Origin: Polymyxa betae | Taxonomy: Eukaryota; Endomyxa; Phytomyxea; Plasmodiophorida; Plasmodiophoridae | Direction of reading: 5' to 3' | Assembly: GCA_003693705.1 (NCBI GenBank) | Contig: RBZT01000743.1 | Span: forward strand, 54,901 to 118,900 | DNA: 64,000 nt | Shown here: positions 1-13,392 of the stretch, in pieces | Numbering within the stretch: the first letter of the stretch is position 1 | Layout: each line of letters starts with the position of its first letter | Notes under the pieces: generated by a model | The model's database searches: none | What the model was told of the DNA's origin: nothing | Seen by the model: only the letters and a program-made list of their open reading frames with translations | Translations under genes and position numbers: made by a program

Positions 1-2
1 CA

Positions 3-1155
3 GCCTCATATGCTGCAAACCCGACTGAGTTTGTATCAAACATTCGCGCTTCGATTGAAGCTGCCAAGAAAAGACGACATGAACGAGTTGCTGCTGGTCC
101 TGCGACGACGTCTGCCACGGCATCTGGCCGTCGTACTGCTGCTGCCAACCGTCAACGTGCTGCTGTTATCACCGACATGGGTTTGTTCAAGTATTTTCTT
201 GCATTAGCTTTGAATGCTGAATTCTTTCAGGAACTGGAACGATGGAAGGTTCCAATTTTGGTGCTGACGATCAAGATTGGGAAGTGTACAGAGCTGTTGC
301 CAATCCCGAAAATGTTAGCTGTCGTGTTCGTTACAAAGGTTTTCATCAAATGCTGCTATAGACTGAGGATCCAGGACGGGAAAGTGAACGGGAAGATGCC
401 GAAGAGATCAAACGTCTTGAGAGTATCCTGATGGAATTCGCCCCGGATCAGTACGATTCAGCTTAATCGTGATAATCAATTGATTTGATGACGATTTCAT
501 TAGGGTAACTTCAGTGCAAGAGACTGCTGTATCGGTTCCTCGCGATTTACATCCAAAAATTAACCTCGGTGTGCACCGTATCAGGGCTCCTGAGATTCTA
601 TTCCAGCCGTCAATAATCGGAATTGGTTCGTTCCATGCTATTTAAAATTTTGCCTCTCGCCGTTTGGTCTAGATGACTAGATGATCGCATCAAATTGTTT
701 GTGACGTTTTTTTACAGATCAAGCTGGGATTGCCGAAGCAATCCAGATGGCTCTTCACCGCGTCGCTCCTGAGCAAGCTATTTTGATGTGCAAGAACACA
801 TTCATCTGCGGTGGAACCACACTGATTCCTGGCTTCTCTGATCGTCTGCTTGCGGAAATGACTAGCTTTCGGGCGATAGGAGATGACATTCGGGTTGTTA
901 GGGCGCTAGATCCGTCTCTAGATGCCTGGCGAGGTGCTGCGTCCTGGGGTCAAGCATCGCCTGTCTATGGTGAGGTTGTTTTGCATGTATTTGATGTTTC
1001 TGATGTGCTTCTCAGTATCGAGGTCTGAATACGAAGAATTTGGAGCTGATTATATTAAGGAGCATCGGTATGGGAATGTTTATGTCCCAACACGAAACCA
1101 GCCGGGCTCACCCAAACAGAAATTAACGCCCGTTGCTAAGCGCCAGCGACAGTAA
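3..1155 (+). CDS. ACTR5: Actin-related protein 5 (INO80 chromatin remodeller subunit), 3' part
   Basis: This is the C-terminal part of ARP5, an actin-fold subunit of the nuclear INO80 nucleosome-remodelling complex. The gene is cut by the left window edge. I join six exons with introns at about 181-230, 314-361, 451-503, 626-717 and 949-1015. The joined protein shows the ARP5-specific charged insert ending in GADDQDWEVYRAVANPEN. It then has LHPKINLGVHRIRAPEILFQPSIIG and DQAGIAEAIQMAL, followed by the actin-fold GGTTLIPGFSDRL and SLDAWRGAASW. The tail SEYEEFGADYIKEH...NVYVP closely matches the end of ARP5 proteins and separates this gene from actin and other ARPs. Exon ends are inferred from GT-AG sites and frame; the family call is firm. 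Confidence 0.9.
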
Positions 1156-1503
1156 TGCGTCAAACTATTAATTATATATAAATATTTGACTTCAAACAAA
1201 CTGTACCCTGTTCAAATGATGCTTATGCGAGTCCAGACAAGCATTGGTCGGTTTCTGAAGCAAACTGTCATTATGGATGGAATTTCAACTCAAGGTTAAA
1301 GCAGGAAGCCACCCATAATTAAGACAGGAGCACTTTTTCCTGGATCCAAAACCTGATAACAAGTCTGTGTTGTAAAAGGGTTCACGCGACTACTTTAAAT
1401 CTTCCAAATCTCCAAAAATTCCGGAAATTTTCTGTCTCTCAGTTTGATGTACCTACCTATTCACTCTAAGAGTATAAACCTGAGTCGTGGGCTGAATGAT
1501 TAC

Positions 1504-4500
1504 ATGAATGATATTCATAATCAAGATGGCCAGCCCGTGCGTTCTGGACGATCATGGGCGCTCATGCAGTCGGATACCGAACAGACTATACCTGTCCAGG
1601 GCCCGACCCTGACCATCGGTCGGTTCCCCGATAACGATCTCGTCTTGGAGACGCCATCGTCAAGGTCGTATCTATTCTGTTTATTTACCCTGCCTTATCA
1701 ATCACCATTTCGAGAACTGTTTCTACAATTTTACGCTTTTTCAATACATTTGCACTTGTTCCACTCCATAATAATCTAATTTTGCTCTTTGCGATTTTCT
1801 TCTCAGTAGTTAGATTTTTCGCTTTATCGGCTTTGCAAAGTGCCTCGGACCATATTATTTCATTATTATCTTTAAATATTGAATCTGTGTTGCTCAGTAA
1901 TTTTCATGCTGTCATTATCGAAGGCGATGATGGTATCTGGTACATTACAGATCGTCATTCTAGTAATGGGACTTTACTCAATACCATTCGTCTCAAATCT
2001 GGACATTGTCATCCACTGCATTACGGCGATCGCCTCAAATTCACCAAATCCTTCGAGTCGGCGCCCGTCTTCACCGTCGTACCCGCCCCGGACGACTCCA
2101 TCGCTCACGATCCACGTCCAGCACCCGTACTGACCCAATCCGTTGGCGCAAGCGATTCGGACGATGGCTCCGTTGATTTCGCAGCCGACGCCGATGGGCG
2201 TACTGGCCGCCCGGCTGCTGTCCCGGATTCCGACGAACACCCGCTGGATCTGCCCGCTGTTGTTGGTGGCGACCGCCGTACTGGACCCGATGGTGTCGTT
2301 ATTGAGGAACGCCTCACTCGATCTCCTGTCATTGCGGATAGCCACGCCGATCGTGGTGATGACGGCGCCAATCATAGCGCAGGTGAGGCGTCTGGTCACG
2401 TTGATCATGATGGCGACAGCCGCGATGTTGTAGATCTAACGGGGTCGCCCGAAAGAAAACGTCGTCGAGAAGACCCTCGACCGAATCTTGGCAAGGTTGA
2501 CGACTATCGCTGCGTGATCTGCGGCGAGCTGCCATTGGCGATGGCAGAAGAAGAATGCGATCTGGATCTGGTGCAAGTTGTGCCATGTCGACATCATTTT
2601 CATCGTGGATGTATCAATATATGGCTGGAGACGCGTGCTGCTCAACCGACCTGCCCGAGCTGTCGGACCCGCGTTGATCGTGTTGAAACGCTTCTTCTAA
2701 TCCATCAACATGCCTCGTTACTACGACAAGAACGTCAGTATGAGATCGAGTTACAGATCGGCGATTCATCTGCCAACGGTATCAGCGAATCGATTGAAGC
2801 TTATCTGGAGGCATTTCGCCGTTTTAAAGATAGCAGGTAATTTGCATTCTTTGAAACTGATTTCCTTCTGTATTGAAATCCTCGTGATGCTTCTCTGCAA
2901 ATTTTTCTCTGACAACTCTTAATTCTGTCATTTTAGATCGACTGCTGAAAGGTTCGATGCCAGAATGCTGGCCCATCTTAATACGGCCGGCACGACCGCA
3001 CTGGCCCGATTATCCGGGTTAGCGGCCACGCCGCAGCTCATGCTGCAGGCAATCGGCGACATTCTCGAGGGCGTATTCGATGGCGATGACGATCTCGCTT
3101 CGCTGTACGAGGTCGGTGCACTTCCGGCAGCCGTGCTCGCCCTGTTGGGCCAGCTCGGCGTTCTCTGGGTCCAGACCGCTCTGTCCTATGATACGCCGGT
3201 CGATCCGCAATCCTTTCAGCAACTCCTTCGGGATGTTTCATTGCCGCCATCATTACGAGATCTGATCAACGCCTCGTCACGGCCTTGGTCCGACTCGGAT
3301 CTCCAATCGTGTCTGCGGGGCGATACGACGCCGTCCGCCTCGATCCGCGAACCCGAACCGATCGCTCGGAAGCGGTTCGAGATCCTGCTGGACCAGAACC
3401 TGAAATCCGATGCTGCCAATTACGCTGCGAGTCAGGGCCTACACGCTGAATCATGCCTGATCTGGGCCCAGATGCGTCAGATCGATCTGTTGACAGACCC
3501 GGGCCGTATCACATCGTTATCATGGACGCATCGTGCACAGGTTATGGCGGCCCTCCAAGACGTCGTGGGTTCATCATCCGACGATTTCGTGTTTCGCTTC
3601 ACACGGACGGTTTTCGATACGGATCGGGTGCCGGCTGGGCCTGTACCACCGACCGATACTTCCCATGTCGTCGCGTTACTGGTTGCGTATCTGCGCTCTG
3701 CACCACGTCATGATCTGAAACATTCACTGGCGAATTGTTCGAAATTTCTATCTTGTATGATGAAGGTTGATATGATGTATGGAGTATTGGAACAGCTGGT
3801 CAGTATTAATCCAACAGCTGCTTCATTCCTCGCCTGTGATATCGCCTCACTATTAGCGCCGACGATTAAGTCTCGTTCTGATGATCGACTCGATCTGGCA
3901 TCTGTTTGCAATACCGATTCACAACACGATGGTTTATCTTTGGATCGTGTGCTGCAGCTAATAATCACGATTGTATCGAGCCACGGCGACCTGCAACGAC
4001 AACAATCTCTGGTTGATGTTCTCTGCAGGGTTCCACCTCGCCCATCGCTCATTCTATCGTTAACGAAGAGGTTCATGAAAGTTGGCGTTCGAGGTCATCC
4101 GCTCGCCTGGCAGCTACTTCGATCTGCGGATCTGTCGAGATTCACCTCCACCGAGATCACCCATATCTCCAATATCGCACAGCAGCTGGAAGCCGGAGGC
4201 GTCACCGCCCAGGATTCCGCCCCCGAATTCTATCTCGCGCTATTCAAGCGGCGCCCGTCGAGGGCGAATTTCAACCGGTTTAGCGACCAAGCCGTGGTGC
4301 GCGATGCGGTCGAATGGCTGCGAGCTATTCCGCCTTCGGATCACAGTTTGGAGTCGGTCTCAATTCTAATTGATAATGTCGGCGATGATCAACAAATCGC
4401 CGATATTGTCAAAGAATGCGTTCTGCATGAGACGTTTCCGTTCGTTCAAGATCCGAGATTTTACTGCCATCTGATTGCGAATTCGAACGTTCAGGCTTGG

Positions 4501-4884
4501 TTGATGAAGGTCCCATCGGCTGTCGGCACCAAAGTGATCACAATCTGCGGGCAGCTGATGGCGAGCAGCGTCCTGTTGGGAGACGGGAACGCCGGCTCAG
4601 GGCTGCCGAAACTGATCGATGATGCGCCCGAGGCTCTCTCGGCCCGGATCTATGAATGTGCTTGCCGAATGGCGTTAGAGCAATATCATGATGGGAAGAT
4701 CACATCCCGATCTAAACGCAACCTGATTCGCCCTTGGATTCATCGTCTGAGATCGCTCTGTCTGGTATCGGATAGCAAAGCTCGCTGGACGGGTTTCCAG
4801 AATACGTCGATGCGGACGTTGAAACCCACCGATCCGCTCTATCGCGAACTTCGATCCGCCGGCCTGTTTAATGCCATTGTCTAG
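1504..4884 (+). CDS. FHA-RING E3 ligase-like protein with long helical C-terminus
   Basis: The N-terminus holds an FHA phosphopeptide-binding domain: GPTLTIGRFPDND, NFHAVI, then HSSNGTLLN and LHYGDRLKF, interrupted by a 233-nt intron at 1665-1897. An acidic linker follows, then a RING finger at about 2509-2670 (CVIC...C-HHFHRGCINIWL...CPSC). FHA plus RING is the arrangement of CHFR/RNF8/Dma E3 ubiquitin ligases acting in checkpoint signalling. A stop at 2838 lies inside a GT-AG intron (2837-2936). Removing it joins the RING exon in frame to a 640-residue alpha-helical region (2965-4884) that I do not recognise. It could instead be two adjacent genes, the second starting at 2965. The start at 1504 is the most likely of three in-frame ATGs (1444, 1447, 1504). 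Confidence 0.7.
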
Positions 4885-6435
4885 TTGCAAGCGTTGCATT
4901 AGCAGCTTTGGCTAAAGTTGCTCATTGAAATACGGGTGTCTTTCTGATGGTGCGGACGCCAGATTTGAGGTAGCAGCATCGAATGTTGATTCTATTCGCA
5001 AGCCATCCCATCCTACGGCTCATCAATTCATATTCTTTTTTGTCGCATAGTTTTCATCAATCTGCACTCAGTTTGCCAGATGTCCCATGATCAGTTGAAA
5101 TCGCAATCACTGATGCTATGTATGAAGAAGTTTGGCTAGGCGGATACACCTGCTGATGCATCGCAGAGGATGCTGCACAGACAAGCAAATCAAATTTTAT
5201 GTTGAATGGCAATTTAAATTGATAAACGTCAAGAACTTTCAGCGAAGGTTTTCTTCTGATATCAAGTCTGCTATGTTGAAGGATTTCAGTTTGCGAAGCG
5301 TCTTTTCTGTATCTGGGCGGTCTGTTTGGTGCCGGATTATTGCTCGATTATCTCTGCTCGGCAACATAACCACCTATGAATCGATAAGAATACGGCTTCT
5401 GTCTGGTCAAACCAATGATAAAAAAGAGAGACATCTCAATGCCAATGTCTGAGCTATAATCAGAAGAGGCTTGAAGTTCAAAACACAGAACCAACTTTCA
5501 TCGACAGGTAGGTTGGGGTCAGCGCCGAGATTCAGGTCCTTCTTTTTCACAACCAAAACCTCGAATGATGGCTTTAGCCACTAAATTACAATGTGTCCGG
5601 ACACAGGTTCAACATTAAAGGCAATGATATCCAGAGTGTATAACATTTGGCGGAAGCACATGTTGGGAACTTCCATCAAGGCATTTCACCTCGACTGTCC
5701 TAGTACCGACACGGCTGAAATAACAGATCAGAAATCTTCAAGCAGATTATGTCTCCTTCGGCGTCGTCCAACGCTGATCTGAGCGTTATTCTCCAAAATC
5801 ACAATTTACAAAATAAGAAAGATTACATGGCATACTTTTGGACAAAGGTGGATGACGTTTCGACGCTGTTAGCGGCCGTTAACGCTCGACACCGGACAAT
5901 ATGATAAATACTGCACCTGATAGAGTTGGGATGATCATCCACACCCTGAACTTACTGAAAAGTAAAATGGGATGAAGTTGTTGGCCTATTCGGAATCTTT
6001 CTGGTGAGTTTAGCAACGTGCTGGTGCCAGTCAGCTGACACCCTCGTCGATCACAGTATACTACTTGGGCAGATATATTCTCCCGATGTATTCCTTAATT
6101 CACCCGGACGGAGCCACTATAGCAAAGGGATAAACAAACACATGAGACATGTCGCATCAGCCTCGCCTTCGGTGGACGGCGATCACAAACCATTTACAGA
6201 GAGCAGCCGTAACCTTCAGCTGGCTACGTTGCCGATCGATTCAAAAAAATTCAGCGCGAGGCCAAAATTACAGTCAAATGGAACAAATATTCTATGATAC
6301 TTGGTGACGTTGGTTTGGTGCACACGGTAATCGAAGGATAACAATTCATAAGGCGAATCAAAACGGCAAAAAAATTGCAGCCAGAAAAGCAACCGCGCTC
6401 AACTAAGTCAATAAAACTATCGATACAACAAGCCG
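4885..6435. other. Intergenic region without a supported gene
   Basis: About 1.5 kb between the FHA-RING gene and the 3' end of topoisomerase II. Short open frames exist on both strands (for example 5132-5452 and 6004-6297), but none resembles a known protein. None can be extended with convincing introns or has a signal peptide or domain motif. I see no repeat or RNA gene here. Confidence 0.5.
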
Positions 6436-9400
6436 TCACGACTTCCGGCGCTTTATTCTCGGTTTTGTGGCCGAGTTACTAGGACCCAATTCAACACGGC
6501 CCTGGTAGGCCGCTTGTTCGCGGTCCAGGACGGCCTCAAGCGCGTCTAGGTCGCGAAGCCATATGGCCGAAGGCGTGTCGCTGCGCAGGCCGTCAAATCG
6601 TTCCTGAGTGCAGTCCAGATCGGCTCGCAGACTGCGAACACGTTCGTCTGTGAGAGCCCAGAGCGGCATTGATAGAAGATAGTCGTACGACCCATTATAT
6701 AGACGATATCCATGACGGTCCAGTTCATCAATCAGTTCGGCGCGGGTTCGATTACGGACCGGTAGCTGGTCACTGATGACAGCGTCGACGAAACGGACGC
6801 GATTGCGGATCAGATCGAGCTCATGGGCGGCCTTCTGCTCCAGATGTTGTTTACGACGCCGGTAGAAATCAAGACGCAGATCGTAGAACTCGTCGATGAT
6901 GTCGGCGACGTTGGTGTAGCGATGAAGAGCACCGGAAAGATCGAACAGAACCATGTTGGTGATTGGAATAGAGGCGGTCAGGCGAAGAGCGTGCGTTAGA
7001 CGATCATCATTCAATTGCAGCAATGCAGGACCGAGTTTCAATACAAATCGGACACGATCATCTGTATGATGGGCCGTGTATGAGACAACACGACCAGATC
7101 CTACCAGACCGTCTAGGAACTGCTTGTACGATTCTGTAGTACGACCTGCCGGCAACTCCGTGATCTCGACTGTATCTGGACAGATCATAGTATAACAGCC
7201 GATACATTGATACTTGGTTACATTCCCATTCTAATACGGAATATTAGAATCAATGCAACAAACAGAATCAATGAATGCAATATCCGGAAAGCAGTGAAGC
7301 ATTGATGTTGGAACAATGAGAGACACATCAACAAACAGAACAAGAAAACGAATTCGCGTACGGCATCAGTAGCATGCGGGACGATCTGACCCTGGAATCC
7401 GCGATACGACGGAACCAGCGATGGGGGGTCGTGCCGACCCTCGATCCGGTCACGGAGCAGCTGAATGATCTGGCGCGGGTCGTGATTCGGGATGTTGGAC
7501 GACCACCCGGTCCCGATCCCCTGAGACCCTGATCAATGCCGTGTTGATTCTGTTCCGGGAGTTGGCGATTGCCACCAAACCATCACGTACCATTAACAAT
7601 GGCCAAAGGAATGATGGGAACGAACCAGTGCGGCTCAATGCGCATATCATCATCATAGGCGTAGCTCAGCAGAGCGTCATCACTGGCAGGGAACAGGGCA
7701 CTGACAAGAGTTTAGGGTTTTAGGGTTTCGGCGTCACAGCACTGACCGGGCCGATGCTGCCAGGCACGTGTAGATGTATCGGGCAGAGGCCGCATCCTTG
7801 CCGCCCCCATGCCGCGTCCCGAACTGCCCGTTCGGGGCCAGTACGTTGATATTGTTGCTGCCAACATAGTCCTGGGCCAGTCCGACGATCGATTGGCACA
7901 GGGCCACCTCGCCGTGATGGTACGCTGTATGTTCTATGTGGATCCGTTAGTGACGAGTGCGAGCCAGTGGCCAGTATGACCTTACCGGCAACATAACCTG
8001 CCAGCTGTGCGACCTTGATCTCATCTACGAGATTACGTTTGAAACACGCATACAAGATCTTACGTTGTCCAGGTTTAAGTCCATCAGCTAAAGCTGGAAT
8101 AGATCTAATATTATCGGCCATTGAATATAATACCAATTCTTTGTTGATGAAATCCGATAATGTTATACGACCTGGTGAACAACAAATTAACACACAGAGA
8201 AGTGCCCAAAACCAATCGAGTGAACTCAATACGAAATCGTTACATGATTACTCAACCGTCTGGAGTAAAATGTGTGACAAATACATGAACATATGAAGAA
8301 TATGTTGTTACCTTTAGAATAATCTATATATGTATGAGGTTCAAGTTTATGTAACCAGTCCTTTCTATCATTTGACCGTGTAGAATTGAAACATAAATCG
8401 ATGAGATCATCATCAATCTCAGACGAGCCAAATTCAAATTCAACCCGATGTCTGGGAAGATCACTAAAATATTGCTTGGCCTCCGCACTCGTACTGGTCC
8501 CTACGTAGTACAACCCCATACGGAATCAATCGCTGAATAACGTCATCCTGGTTTCGATCAACTGACCGAGTCCTTTGTAGTATTTAGCACGCCAATCTGG
8601 ATGTTGTTCTCGCCAGGCGTGGAACTCAGGTAGCGTGAAGAACTGCGCCGTGCTGGTCCCGCGCCGGGCACAGACAATGGGTGTCACGAACTGTGTCAGA
8701 AACCCAGGAATGCGTAATAGTTCGGGCCAGAAATGGTGCAGGATGTTGATGAAGAGACCCTGGAAAAGTAAACCCTAAAACCCTAGCAGGACGATCCCAG
8801 GACCCACGGACCTTGATATGGGACCCATCATGATCCTGATCAGCCATCAGCATAACCGACCCGTAACGCAGGTCGGCCACGGAGTCGTACCGCCTCCCGG
8901 TCTGCAGTCCCAAGATCCGCTTGATGGCCAGGAATTCCTGCACAGTCATGAATTGGGCGCGTCCAGTCTAACGGGCAGTCGTGCTGGACCTGATTTTCAA
9001 GGAGCTGTGCTGGTGTGGCCTCCCGGACATTGAGAATCTTTCCACGTAACGGATACACCCCGAATGTATCACGTCCAAGTACAGATAGCCCGCTAACAGC
9101 CAACGCCTTGGCAGAATCTCCTTCTGTGATTATCAGGCAGCATTCGGACGAACGTTTCCCACCAGCCCAATTGGCATCATCGAGTTTCGGGACCAGAACC
9201 TAGAGAGGAGTGGCGTGTTACAAACACTGCAGGAGCCAGGACCTGGTTGCAAACCTGGCGTCGTTTACGTCCGTCTGTCTTCTTGAGTATACGACCATGC
9301 GATTGCTGAGCGGCTTCCATCAATGTACTCATGATCGCATCATTATTGGTGATCTCCTGAATATTCGATCTATTCAATGTGAGATCATCTTTGAATGATG

Positions 9401-10841
9401 TCACATTCATTGTTAATCGCTCCTGCAAAATGTATCAGCATAACGACCATATTGAATTATTGATAGAACTTGGCAGAAAGTGACACTGAAGATGGTCCAA
9501 AAAATGGAATAAATCCCTTATACAGGTAAACCCGACCTTGGATTGTGATTCAAATTCTGGATTGGGAACGTGTCCGATCAGGAACAGATGCAGGCAGTCG
9601 CGGACCCGGTGCGGGGCCAGTACGCGCGGTGCCCGATGCGGGAGCCGGGCCAGTGCGTCCAACAGCGCCGTCCGGACCTGGCCCAGGACCAGGTCGACAT
9701 GAGTGCCGCCGTCCAGCGTCGCGACATTGTTCACGAAACTGGCGTGCTGGAACCGCCCGGCGGTACTGGCCCCCAGCGCCAGCCGCCAGTTCGGTCCCAG
9801 GTCCGTGACGGTGAACTCGGCGGGATCCAGGCCGTCATGCAGGCCGATGTACGCGGGCAGCGACGGACATTGTACGACGGTGCCATTCAAGCGGACCCGC
9901 AGGTCCGGGTGACAGGCGGCCATGTCCACGACCCGGCGCCGCATCAGGGCCAGTATGGCCGAATCGAGACGATCACAGCGGAATCGAGCGAGATCCGGGC
10001 GGAATGTGATCCGGGTCCAGCTGTGAGCTTCATCAGGACGACGCGATCGTTCGGTGATTTCCGGAGCGGATCGGACTGCCATGTTGTCTGTGAATCGTTG
10101 ACGGAATTCGAGGTCGCGATCGCCGTCGTACAGCTCAACGATGAACTCGCGCGAGAAGATGTTCACGAGTTTGGCGCCGTATCTAGGGTTTCGGGGTTAG
10201 GGTTCGCCCCAGCACGGACGCAGACCTCACATACCCATGTCGGCCTCCTGTAAATCTCACGACATCATCATCATAATTACTGGACGTCAACAGGTTGCCG
10301 AATAACAATTCCGGGACGTACCTGCCCATCACATATTCAAACCAAGTCAACATGACGAAAGCAGGAAACTGACATATTCTCAGTACTATGCATGACGACA
10401 GGTAGGGCCAGACCATCATTCTCTATCGAGATCGTACTGGCCCCCTCATCAAAATGAACATCAATATAGGTCATAGGATGTGATGTATCAGAATCACGAC
10501 ATCGATTATCAGCTGCATTGACGAGAATCTCATCGAACAGTTTATACAAGGCCGGGATGTATCGGATTGTGTCGGAGACAATACGATCGTGATCCCAGAT
10601 CCATAATGTGCGCTCCTGTATGGTGAATGGACCGACATACACCTCAGGACGTAGCAGAATCTGAACCAACGGCGGTCAGATTCAGATCGTTGCATGGACC
10701 AGGCGATGTCCGAACATGCTCGCGGGGCGATTTCCGCTGGTATCGAGTCACGATCGCCTCGGCGGCCGACGCCACAGTCGATTCTGGTCGGTATGACGAC
10801 TGCAACGGCCGGCGAAGGTATCGCCATGGGCGGTGGATCAT
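6436..10841 (-). CDS. TOP2: DNA topoisomerase II (type IIA, ATP-dependent)
   Basis: Type IIA topoisomerase that cuts and reseals both DNA strands to decatenate chromosomes. It is complete from the GHKL ATPase to the core, in about a dozen exons. Landmarks in order are [50 protein letters not shown], the TOPRIM motifs [25 protein letters not shown] and [13 protein letters not shown], then [26 protein letters not shown] and [16 protein letters not shown]. The catalytic tyrosine is in ARYIYT (about 7760). [12 protein letters not shown] follows. Introns with good sites include 10661-10715, 10322-10373, 10183-10234, 8760-8811 and 7701-7746. The joined core aligns well except near 9430-9530, where exon borders are unclear. 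The protein ends soon after the core with a basic RIKRRKS tail, so the usual long C-terminal domain is missing. The ATG at 10841 is the furthest upstream in the first exon. Confidence 0.93.
7711..7728. repeat. Telomere-like repeat inside a TOP2 intron
   Basis: Two to three TTTAGGG/TTTTAGGG units lie within the 46-nt intron 7701-7746 of topoisomerase II. The intron is defined by joining LAAS-AR to ALFPASDD. The C-rich strand is the sense strand of the gene. Confidence 0.75.
8769..8786. repeat. Telomere-like repeat inside a TOP2 intron
   Basis: AAACCCTAAAACCCTA lies inside the 52-nt intron 8760-8811, which joins DHDGSHIK to [12 protein letters not shown]. The G-rich strand is the sense strand of the gene, opposite to the copy at 7711. 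Confidence 0.75.
10184..10205. repeat. Telomere-like repeat forming the 3' splice site of a TOP2 intron
   Basis: CTAGGGTTTCGGGGTTAGGG lies in the 52-nt intron 10183-10234 between TGGRHG and [10 protein letters not shown]. On the gene strand the intron ends in ACCCTAG, so the acceptor AG is itself part of the telomere-like run. Confidence 0.75.
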
Positions 10842-11017
10842 TAGAATGATGAAGCACCCAGCACAATGTTACAATCACGAAGGATGCTCCAAAAAACTCC
10901 GTAATGACGAGTTGGACCGATATAACGATTCAGTTAACAAGTTACGTTACCGACACTGATTATGCCATTATGGATCCCAATCAACGTATGAACAATATCT
11001 CGACCGTAGGTGCATCA

Positions 11018-11035
11018 CTAACCCCTAAACCCTAA
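11018..11035. repeat. Telomere-like repeat upstream of TOP2
   Basis: CTAACCCCTAAACCCTAA lies between the topoisomerase II start and the histone H4 3' end, in a 430-bp gap that otherwise holds nothing I recognise. It may sit in the TOP2 5' leader or promoter. Confidence 0.65.
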
Positions 11036-11271
11036 CTAAGCAGTTGCAATCAGAATATGCTGGAACCTGGATCTATTTTACCTGCAAAGTTTTGCAAAAA
11101 ACTTGTTATTCTTCGGTGCATTGCACGCGCTACGCTTGTGCAAGTTACTGGGAAACTGATTAGTTGAACTACGCATAGGCGACCATACAATCAAATGAAG
11201 CGAGAAAATAGTTATTTATATTAATATAGGAATGAAGATGCGAATAATATACAGTAAAGGGACTTTGTTGT

Positions 11272-12318
<1,047 letters not shown>

Positions 12319-12604
12319 GCCCCAGGACCTCTCAAGTAATCAGGCAGAACTTCCTTATTTATTATGTTGTTCATGCCATTCCATCAATCTTGTTTATATC
12401 AGCCAATAAATATTTCAATATATAAATCATTCAATTTTATCAGCTTTGAGGTAGTCGAAACGCACTGAGTCATAGCGTCTATCTGAAAGAGTTTATAAAA
12501 ATTCGATCGGACCGAGAAAAATCCCGAAACTCTCATAGATCCAGTACGACTGCGACTGCTACTGGATCGAATTCCGGGATCGATCCCGAGGTGGGCAGCT
12601 GGCA

Positions 12605-13392
12605 ATGCAGCGTTTCTTCGGTAAGAAGAAGGACGCAGATCCGCCTGTATCGCTGGATGATGCGGCGGCCAGCATGGAGGCACGTGGTGGTCAGCTTGAG
12701 ACCAAGATCCGGAAATTGGATCAAGAGCTGAATGGGCATAAGAACGCCCTGGCTCAAGCCAAGACGCCGGGCGCTAAGCAGCTGATCAAACAGAAGGCGA
12801 TGCGCGTACTGAAGCAGAAGCGCATGCTGGAGAAGCAGTTGGAGACGATGCAGAATCAGCAGATGAATATTGATCAGACCCGGTTAACACAGGCTGGTCT
12901 GCAGGATTCTGTCACTATGGTTCAGGCTATGACAGTCGCCAATAAGCAGCTCAAGCAGCAGGTTACATTTGACGAACTGTTTCTGTTTATCAACGTTTTT
13001 TATCTGTCGTCTGGGAGCGCAAAACTCTTTGAAAACTGTTGAAGCAATTTTGTGCTCGTCGTCTGATTCATTATTGGGTTTAGATGAAGACGATTAAGCT
13101 CGAAGAAGTGGAAGACCTGCGTGATGATATTGAGGACCTGATGGAAGACGCCGAGGCCATGAATGAGGTCCTGGGACAAACGTTCGGAGTCCCGAACGAT
13201 GTCAACGAGGATGATTTAATGAACGAACTAGATGCTCTAGATGACGAACTCCTCCAAGAGCAAGAGCAGGAACAGGCCCCAGATTACCTGAACGACGCCC
13301 TACAGCAGACGGCAAACGGTACCGCCGTTAAAGAGACCGATAAAAGACCACAGCTGCAGACCAATTACATCACGGTCGACCATGATGCCTAA
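12605..13392 (+). CDS. CHMP5: ESCRT-III subunit CHMP5/Vps60
   Basis: Snf7-family protein of the ESCRT-III membrane-scission machinery at multivesicular bodies. Two exons (12605-12961 and 13084-13392) are joined across a 122-nt intron with clean GT-AG sites. The protein starts MQRFFGKKK. It shows the basic helix with KQKAMRVLKQKRMLEKQ and the second helix VKTIK-type segment, here MKTIKLEEVEDLRDDIEDLMEDA. The acidic C-terminal motif DVNEDDLMNELDALDDELL is typical of CHMP5. Length (about 220 residues) matches the family. The tail is glutamine- and glutamate-rich. Confidence 0.93.

Noticed and set aside
4885-6435. Open frames at 5132-5452 and 6004-6297 as genes
   Set aside because: No domain, signal peptide, splice support or family resemblance.
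9440-9530. TAA inside the TOP2 frame suggesting codon reassignment
   Set aside because: TAA and TAG act as normal stops in histone H4, LARS1, CHMP5 and other genes, so the stop is better explained by an unresolved intron.
9545-10253. Long plus-strand frames rich in Gly, Pro and Arg
   Set aside because: They are shadows of the topoisomerase II exon on the minus strand.
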